DNA of 64,000 bases from Austropuccinia psidii (Eukaryota; Basidiomycota; Pucciniomycetes; Pucciniales; Sphaerophragmiaceae), in NCBI GenBank assembly GCA_023105745.1, contig JALGQZ010000004.1, positions 42,753,437 through 42,817,436 on the forward strand, in the 5' to 3' direction. Shown here piece after piece: positions 57,082-64,000 of the stretch. The notes under the pieces are model-generated. The model searched no databases, was not told the DNA's origin, and worked only from the letters and a program-made list of their open reading frames with translations. Made by a program: the position numbers and the translations under genes. Each line of letters opens with the position of its first letter. The stretch's first letter is position 1.

Positions 57082-59290
57082 TTGCTTTTTTCATTTATTT
57101 TAGTGTCTGACAGTGTGATAAGACAAGAAAATATTGAAACAGCATCAACAGTTACTAATATTATCCCTGAAAGTACTTTTAATTCTGAGCATAATAGTAA
57201 TGTTATTATAAACCATAATAATCAACAAGAAGCAATTTATTCAGAATTAATCAATTTGGAGATAAGTAATACTCTCCAAAAAGCTAATAATTTGGCCAAT
57301 CGTAAGTTTTTTGACATAAAATTACTATTTCAGTTTTTTTTAATCATCATTATGCCTTCAATCAGATCAGAAGAAATATATAACCCCTCAATCAGCTCCT
57401 AAAGAGGCTATAGATGTGATTATGGCAGAAGTGAATCAGTTACAGAACAACAAGTGTCATTAAATGATACCCAAACTGACAAATTATGCCATTCTGATTC
57501 TGATAAAACTGTTTTACCTTCAAACAGTACTTACACTTCCACAAAAAGCCTCTGTGGACATATACAAAGCCATCCAGAAGGCTTAAAACAATTCTTTGAA
57601 GCACAAATAGTACCAGATCCTTTCATATCTGTGGAAAAACTGCATGAACTCTTACCTGACTGTAAGAAAATTCCTGGGCCATCCCAACACTTTCAAGTTA
57701 CTCAATGGATGGCATCCATTGATGGAAAAGAAAAAATGATTCTATTAACAGCATGATGGAGGAAAAACAACCCCCCCACCCAAGAAAGTGCCAAAAACAG
57801 CCCTAATAGACAGAAGCAGCAATTCCAATGTGGAAAAACATCCAAAAGCTCAGAACAAGGGAAAAGGCAAGGCACCAGCCACAAACCATTCAGCCAGTGC
57901 TATAGAATCCCAAAGATCCAGCAGGATGCCATGGAAAATGTGTTTCAGATGTCCAGAATTATGATGGAACTACATAAAAAGGAGGAATCCAGATTAAAAT
58001 ACCAGCAATTATTTATGAAATTCTGGATGTAATTTTAAACATTTAAATAGCTATAAATGATGTAAAAAAGTCATATTACTGATAAAAATTGATCAATTTG
58101 TAACAGTATCAAGACAAATAATCCAATTTTGAGCCAAACAAATGAAACGCTCATGTTTTTTGAAAAAGATTTTAATACAATTAAGACTTCCAATAATGAA
58201 AGTTAATTTGGTAATAAGATAAATGAACAATCTGCCATTATAAAAGAACTGACAGAGAAATATTCCAAATTCAATATTGATGACATAATTGAAACAAGAA
58301 TAAAACAAGCCATAAATATTATCAAATCATATGATAAGAAAGTCCTTGATGATATTTCAAATTAATTTATTGCAGTAAAGACATATACAATTGCCTTGAA
58401 AATGTGTTTTGACATCTCACAAGAGGAAGTATCAAAATCAACAATGAAAATTAATTAAGTAATTGCTGATTATACTAGACAGATAGAATTATGTCAAGAA
58501 TTCACACATAAAGAAAACATGTATGAAATTTAAGTAATCAATTTAATAAAAGTCTTCCAACATAAATTCAGAAATTCCCAAAGGTGTAGCACCAGTAAAA
58601 TGAATGGCATTGAACAATTACTGCACACCTTACCAAAAATTTCTAACACTCTGAATCAAAATGAGGGTAAAAGAGATTCCAACCCAAAAGTATTGGATTT
58701 GTAAAGTTCACATTTTAAGAATGAATTTTCAACTTATTTCAATCACTTGGAGCCATAAATGGGCCAAGCACTTTTCAAAGAAGTACCAAAACTTAAAGAA
58801 TAGTCTCACTTCAGTGGTGAAGGAGAATATGACCATATGGAATTTATCAGAGGTACTGACATGATTGGAGTAGACTTTGAATTACAAGACATATTGGTAA
58901 AAGAAATATTTAACATCTTTGTTACCAAATCATCTTATATATGGTATATCAAATTAAGACAAGTACATGGAGACCAAAGTTGGACTTGGTGGAAAACCCA
59001 TATTATTAATAAATGGGCCAATTATGCTTGGAGATTTAAGGTATAAAAAGGCTTTGAATGTGGAAATTTGATGCTGAAAAAGACAAATATTTACCATGGT
59101 TTTTCCAACAGAGATACAGATTGACAGCATTATATCCTGACATGTCAGAATTTATGATTCATAGAAAAATTCTGAGACAATGTGGAGGTGACTTAGAGCA
59201 TTCTGTAAAAAGCACCAGGGCATTTTTGGGATAACTTGCTAGCCAGTCACACATTATGACCACAAGAGAGCTTTGGCATACTTTGTTGAC
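57082..59290 (+). pseudogene. Relic of a Ty3/gypsy gag gene
   Basis: Blocks in order on the + strand: an N-terminal acidic segment with ASTVTNIIPESTFNSE (57,140s); GLKQFFEAQIV and QVTQWMASIDGKEK (57,580-57,745); a basic GKGKAP segment (57,860s); RMPWKMCFRCPE (57,925-57,960); LLHTLPKISNTLNQNEG (58,620-58,670); GEGEYDHMEFI (58,820-58,850); and the capsid-like YIWYIKLRQVHGDQSWTWWK (58,937-58,996). The last block aligns with IWYTEMKEIHGRKSWPWW of the full-length element's gag. Stops and frameshifts interrupt it repeatedly. It belongs to the same gag family as the - strand relic at 7.56-8.97 kb. No pol follows; after about 59.3 kb only AT-rich and repeat sequence is seen. Confidence 0.7.
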
Positions 59291-60109
59291 TCTTAATATG
59301 TGACTTTATTTTTACCCTGATATCACTTTAATATTCCTTTTTTATTCTTATTAGGTTAAAGTACAGTGTTTCAATTTCTCTCAAGAGAAGGACTTGATTA
59401 TAATAATAAAAGCATCCAACATTAAAAATTGCCAAAAATCCAAATTTCACTTACCTTTATTATAGAGGTTTAGACTTGCCACAAGTAGGATTTCACTTCA
59501 TTTAATTTACAGAATGGTCAGGGATTTTCAATGAGAATAATTTACAAGAGTATTTGACATAAATGAAGAAATTATCCATTAAATAATAAATGTTAATCCC
59601 CTTTGTGTTCTTAAAATATACTGAAGTTAGTATTTATATTTTTTCCAGGAAACTGAAAAAAAAGAAATTCCCAACCTCTTAAGAGAACCAAATTTAATCT
59701 ATAAAAGAGAAGAGTACTTATTAAGATCACTGAAAGTAAATTAAGTTATATGCTCAAGGAATGGAGGATAATAACATAGTTTTAAATGTCACAAATAGTT
59801 TGAAGCAAAAAAAAATTAAATAGATTCTATAAATTTAATACTCTTCTCATTTTTGGTGAATTGTATAAATAAAAGAAGTTTCAAATTAAGAAATTTTGTG
59901 ATCCAAAATATAATGTTCTCCATGCATGTGAATTAATGTCTTTATGAAAGCTTGATAAATAGTATTTTTTCATTGAGGTGTGATCATAAGAAATTCAAAG
60001 TTAGTTTTTCTATGAGAACCACAAATTTTATTGTTGAATAAGCCCATAATGATTTTGAAATTTTATAAAGTCAGTGATAGGCTAGGATTCCTTATGTGTT
60101 TTCATGTTT
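59291..60109. other. No recognisable feature
   Basis: AT-rich sequence where protease and RT would be expected if the element were complete. None can be read. Confidence 0.5.
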
Positions 60110-61212
60110 TTTTGAGCTTAAAAAAGGGTTTCTGGAGTTAATTTTTGGTTCAGAAAGGTCTTTTACTTTGGGTAATGATAAGAATCATTTTTCAAAAGTA
60201 TTTTTGATAAAAAAATTATTTTTTCTTTTCTACAAAAATCAGAGTTTTCTTAAAGAACACTTTACTTAGTAGAAAACTCTTGTTTTATTAAGTTGAATTC
60301 CATGGGTTTTTTTGCAAGAAGATTGGTTTCTTGTTTCAAAGGTGGAGGTTTAAATCAAATTATTCAGTTTGAATAAAATTACAGGTTTTGAAAGAAAGTA
60401 GGTCTTTTTGAAAAAAAATGACTCTTTGAAAAATTCTTTTGGGAGGTCACAGTTTTTTTTGAATAAAAGAATATATTTTCTTAAAAATGTAGTTCTATTC
60501 CAAAAGAAATAACATCTTTGAACAGAAAAATATTTTCTTGTTGAAAAACAGTTTTTTTGGAATTCTTAGTTTCTTTGAAAAAAGTTTCTTTGGAAAGAAA
60601 TCTATATTTTTGAGGAAAAAACAGCATTTTCAAAATAAAAAGTTACTTGGGAAAGCTTTCCTAGAAAAAACAATTTTGCTTCTAAAGTTGCAAAAAAGTG
60701 TTTTTATGTTAAAAATTTAGCTTTTTTCTTTGACAAAAAAAAAATAACATTGAAAAAATTATCCTTTTTCCACAAAACTACCTTCTTTCAAAAAAAGTCA
60801 TTTATGAAAAAATTAGTTGAACTTTGTTTTTGCAAAACTATTTGAAAATAGTTTTTTTTAAAAGACCCTTGGAAGCATATTAAAAGGTAGTAAAAAAACA
60901 CTTTTTTGAAAATACTAGTAAACAAACAGTTAATTGGCAAAAACTAATCAAAAAAGCAGCTTTTCTAAAGAAATAATACAATGGTTTTTTGAAAAAAAAC
61001 AAGTTCAAAAAAGATTTTTTGCAAAAAACTAGTACAAAAATATTTTTTTGAAAAAAAACTGGTGCAAAAATAGTTTTTTGAAAAAAAAAACTAGTACAAA
61101 AATAGTTTATTTCAAAAAAACTAGTACAAAAATAGTTTGTTTGAAAAAAACTAGTACAAAAATAGTTTATTTGAAAAAAACTAGTACAAATTTTTTCAAA
61201 AAAAAACTAATA
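60110..61212 (+). repeat. A/T-rich tandem repeat field (CTAGTACAAAAATAGTTT type)
   Basis: The right part (about 61,020-61,212) contains six or seven near-identical units of about 36 bp, with CTAGTACAAAAATAGTTT plus a TTGAAAAAAA spacer. To the left the same TTTGAAAAA words recur with decaying spacing back to about 60,110. No coding function; the open frame at 60,538-60,720 is a by-product. Confidence 0.75.
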
Positions 61213-61214
61213 CA

Positions 61215-61435
61215 AAATTGTGGATGAACTGGAAACATCCAATTGTTCCTCTCTTAGCTGGTAAACCTTGCATCTGCACTACTTGCTCACTTTGCCATGG
61301 GTTCAAATCACCCATGTGGCAGGCAATGAGGCTGTCCTTGCTAAGATCCATGGGGGCTCTCCTATTGTAGAGAGAAACCACCCATTATGCCTCAGTGTTT
61401 TGCTTGACTGGTGCCACCAGGGCCCACCTGCAATA
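61215..61435 (+). mobile_element. tRNA-derived SINE-like unit
   Basis: A box-A-like TTAGCTGGTAAACC (61,255-61,268) is followed about 40 bp later by a box-B-like GGGTTCAAATC (61,300-61,310). The surrounding ATGGG-TTCAAAT-CACCCAT resembles a tRNA T-arm with two extra bases. The segment is GC-richer than its surroundings. The acceptor and anticodon arms do not fold into a functional tRNA by eye. The 3' end and target duplication are not resolved. Confidence 0.35.
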
Positions 61436-61449
61436 TCCTAACACTGCAG

Positions 61450-61976
61450 AGGCTGGTGTTCACAACCCCCTGGTGTTTTACAGCCAGGTTTGGGGGGTTG
61501 TTTGAGCTAGCTGATGCAAACAACCCCCTGGCCTTTTACTGCTTGTTTCAGGGGTTGTTTTCAGAAGCTGATGCAAACAATCCCCTGCCTTTTTGCAGCC
61601 AGTTTTGGGGGGTTGTTTTCACTAGCTAATGCAAGAAACCCCCGTACTTTTTGCCATTGTTTTGAGGGGTTTTTTGAGCTAGCTGATGCAAACAGCCTCA
61701 TGGCCTTTTACATCTGGCTTTGGGGGGTTGTTGGAAACAGCACCCCTCCAATTTCTATTTGGTTTTAGGGGTTTTTCACAAAACCTTTTTGTAACCAAAT
61801 CCACAGTCTTGGGGGTGGTTTCATAAGGCCTTTCACACTAGTGGGATCAAACCACCCCCAGCCATTTGAAGCTGGCTCTGGGGGGTTGTTTACAATACCA
61901 TATATGAATGACCTCTGTATTTTAGAGCTACCTTGTGGGGGCTGTCTGCACAAGGTGATATAAACCAACCCCCAAC
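61450..61976 (+). repeat. GC-rich palindromic minisatellite, ~57-bp units
   Basis: Roughly nine to ten units. Each opens with AACAACCCCC (first five at about 61,464, 61,522, 61,579, 61,637 and 61,692) and closes with GGGGGGTTGTT, joined by GAGCTAGCTGATGCAAA-like linkers. Every unit can fold as a CCCCC/GGGGG hairpin. Later units (61,740-61,976) are more diverged. Open frames across it, in both directions, are artefacts. Confidence 0.85.
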
Positions 61977-61979
61977 CTT

Positions 61980-64000
61980 TTTAGTATAGGAGCATATTAT
62001 TTTGATCATCTATCCCTGCAAGCCAATGGGAATAAGCTAAGTGTTTCCATGTATTTGAGCATAATTTTGAAATAATTTTAATCATCTTTGGAGGGAGGTT
62101 CATCATGAGAGGAAATGAAGTAAACTGATTGAGAGCCTCAGCTTTCATTTGATATTTTTTGGAATATTAACTATGCAGAAACACTCACATTTTCCAATTT
62201 TGTAATGGTTAATGACTTGAAATTTATCATTAGTAGGAGTATTTAGTGAGTGGTGCAACAGATATTATAATTAAAGATGTACTTTAAAGCAGATAATATA
62301 ATTAATGTGCAAACCACTCTATAGCATCTGAGTATCCTGTCACTTTTTCCTGCCTAAAGACAACTTGTAGTTCACATATTCCTTTTGAAAAAAGTGGGGT
62401 TCAATATAAGCCTTACAGGAGGGAATAAACTTCATTATTTCATTTTTCCCCAGAAATTAGAATGAAAAACTTTAAGTTCTAGTGGCATACTTCATATATA
62501 ATCTAACCTTTGGCAAAGAATGAAAATAATGTTATGATGATGGAGTAGCCAAAACACTTGTGAAGATGAATTTCTTTTAAAAAATAATGCCCAAATTTCT
62601 CATCTTTGAGCTTAAATTTAAATTTTTTGGTTGAACATCTTTGGATTACTACTAAATTTCTGATATTATTTAAAAATAATTGAATTTTGAGGTAGATTAT
62701 GTAAAATTTAAACCAAAAACCAAAAACACTTTTATAAAAACAAAAGCCACCAAAACATATTACTGCAGACACAAATTTTTGTATATTGAAAATACTAATG
62801 TAGAAAAAATGCTTTTACCAAACATATGTTTTGAATTTTTGGAAATTTCAAAACAATAAAGAAGCTTCTCTTTACCTGAAAGATGAAATTTAAGCATATT
62901 TTTTTAATTATGATAATTTCTGCATGTGAAAGGTGTATCTTATCAAATACTCTTTAAAACCTCTAAGGATTTCCATTGCTTATCTTTCAGAAAACTATTA
63001 ATTCTTGTCCATGGAGCTTCTTTCAGAAATTGTTGGTGGTGTGTTTCATTTCAGAGGGAAGTGTATAACAAGTTAAAATGATGAAAATGTTTGAATTTGG
63101 AATATATGGGTATGGCTTAGCCTTCTTTATATTAGTTCCCAAAACCATTTCATAATTTCTGATATTTGGATATTGATCAGTTTTTATTCTGTTCTCTCAA
63201 TGGAACATTTAGGGCTCATATCAAGACATGATGACCTTTTTTTCTGCAATAAATTGTGATCTTAAACAATAGATATTAATTATTAATTGATAAAATTCCC
63301 ATTTTTTTCATCCTTTAATTGAGAGATATTCTTCCCATATCACATAGCTCACAGAGAATTACTGAGTAATTGATAGCCAAATTTGGAAGACCATTAAGTG
63401 ATAAAATAGATCATTAAAATGAATATGCATATTCAAAGGGAAAGTGAAACTTTCTTTCTTTTTGACTCTATAAGCACAAATTATACAATATTTATTGATC
63501 TCTCAAACATTTTAAAAGGGGGAAATTCTGAATAATAGGTACTTGAGAAGAAAAGTATGCTGCTCAAAATACTGAAATAACCCACTTCTGCTCCATGTAA
63601 TTTTCTTTGCAAATATGATTGTTAAATTATGAAAGGTTCTTTTAATCATATATTTAGCTAATCCAGTTTTGAAAGAAAAATCTAATACTGAAGCTCATGC
63701 AGGTAATATTTGGGCTTTTCTTAGGTCATCTTATAATTATATCTTGTTTATATTCATTTCACATTAATAGCCATTTTCAAGTCACAGACAGGGCACATTA
63801 AATGACTGGCTAACCAATCACATAAAAACTGCCCTGGTTAAGCAGTAAAACTTGGAAATCTTAAGCAGAAGATATTATAAATATATTGGAAGAAGTAACC
63901 ACCAGAACCAGAATTGGTTCTAGTAGGGTTAATCTTAAAACAAGGTTTAATACACCTTGGAAAGATTCTGTGGACAAAAATCACAAAGAAAATTATAATA
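61980..64000. other. No recognisable feature
   Basis: AT-rich sequence. A TTCAAGTCACAGACAG word at about 63,778 recalls the gypsy LTR terminal motif in - orientation, but no LTR body can be followed. Confidence 0.5.

Noticed and set aside
61196..61381. 61-codon - strand frame as a small protein
   Set aside because: It lies over the SINE-like unit and A-run; no domain, and its composition follows the repeat.
63770..64000. Possible 3' LTR of the decayed element starting at 55.9 kb
   Set aside because: Only short words (GTCACAG, ACCAGGGCAG) are shared, their order is not colinear with 55.9 kb, and the window ends before it can be tested.

Overview
The window looks like intergenic DNA from a very large, AT-rich, transposon-packed fungal genome. 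I see no intact host gene, tRNA or rRNA gene in 64 kb. Everything recognisable is a mobile element or its relic. The Ty3/gypsy Gag-Pol family, the very short GT-AG introns (51-84 bp) and the mix of element families fit a rust fungus (Pucciniales). From remembered protein families, the myrtle rust Austropuccinia psidii is my best guess; this is an inference, not a database result.

Left third (1-14,186): old gypsy debris. There is a gag N-terminus relic on the + strand (about 5.64-6.13 kb), a gag relic on the - strand (7.56-8.97 kb), a solo LTR with a perfect 5-bp target duplication (9,081-10,501), and a stop-riddled pol relic on the - strand (12.1-14.15 kb).

Centre-left (14,187-24,322): one young, full-length Ty3/gypsy element lies on the - strand. 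It has 1.5-kb LTRs about 98% identical by eye, TGTCAG...CTGACA ends, a GATAG target duplication, a primer-binding site and a polypurine tract. Its gag-protease-RT-RNaseH-integrase-chromodomain frame is one continuous frame cut by three stop codons, and the first integrase catalytic Asp is a Gly. Upstream of gag, a second long frame overlaps the gag frame for about 700 bp. That second frame is joined in frame to an upstream exon by a predicted 82-bp intron, and the intron contains the ATG of the gag frame.

Middle (25.5-42.1 kb): a degenerate dispersed repeat comes first. Next is a 1.55-kb non-autonomous DNA transposon with an 8-bp target duplication and a core of palindromic GCCATTTATGGC repeats. 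A 6.1-kb PIF/Harbinger-like element (34,311-40,401) follows, with terminal inverted repeats. It carries three broken genes: a Myb/SANT-type DNA-binding protein, a probable TET/JBP-like 2OG-Fe(II) dioxygenase, and a HARBI1-type DDE transposase. A solo LTR in the opposite orientation ends this part.

Right part (45-64 kb): a gypsy LTR (45,003-50,885) was split by a degenerate Ty1/copia element and by a second copy of the 8-bp-duplication transposon. The inverted partner of the 25.5-kb dispersed repeat follows. Then comes a decayed gypsy 5' end (LTR-like region, primer-binding-like site, gag relic), an A/T-rich tandem repeat field, a tRNA-derived SINE-like unit, and a GC-rich palindromic minisatellite of about 57 bp per unit.
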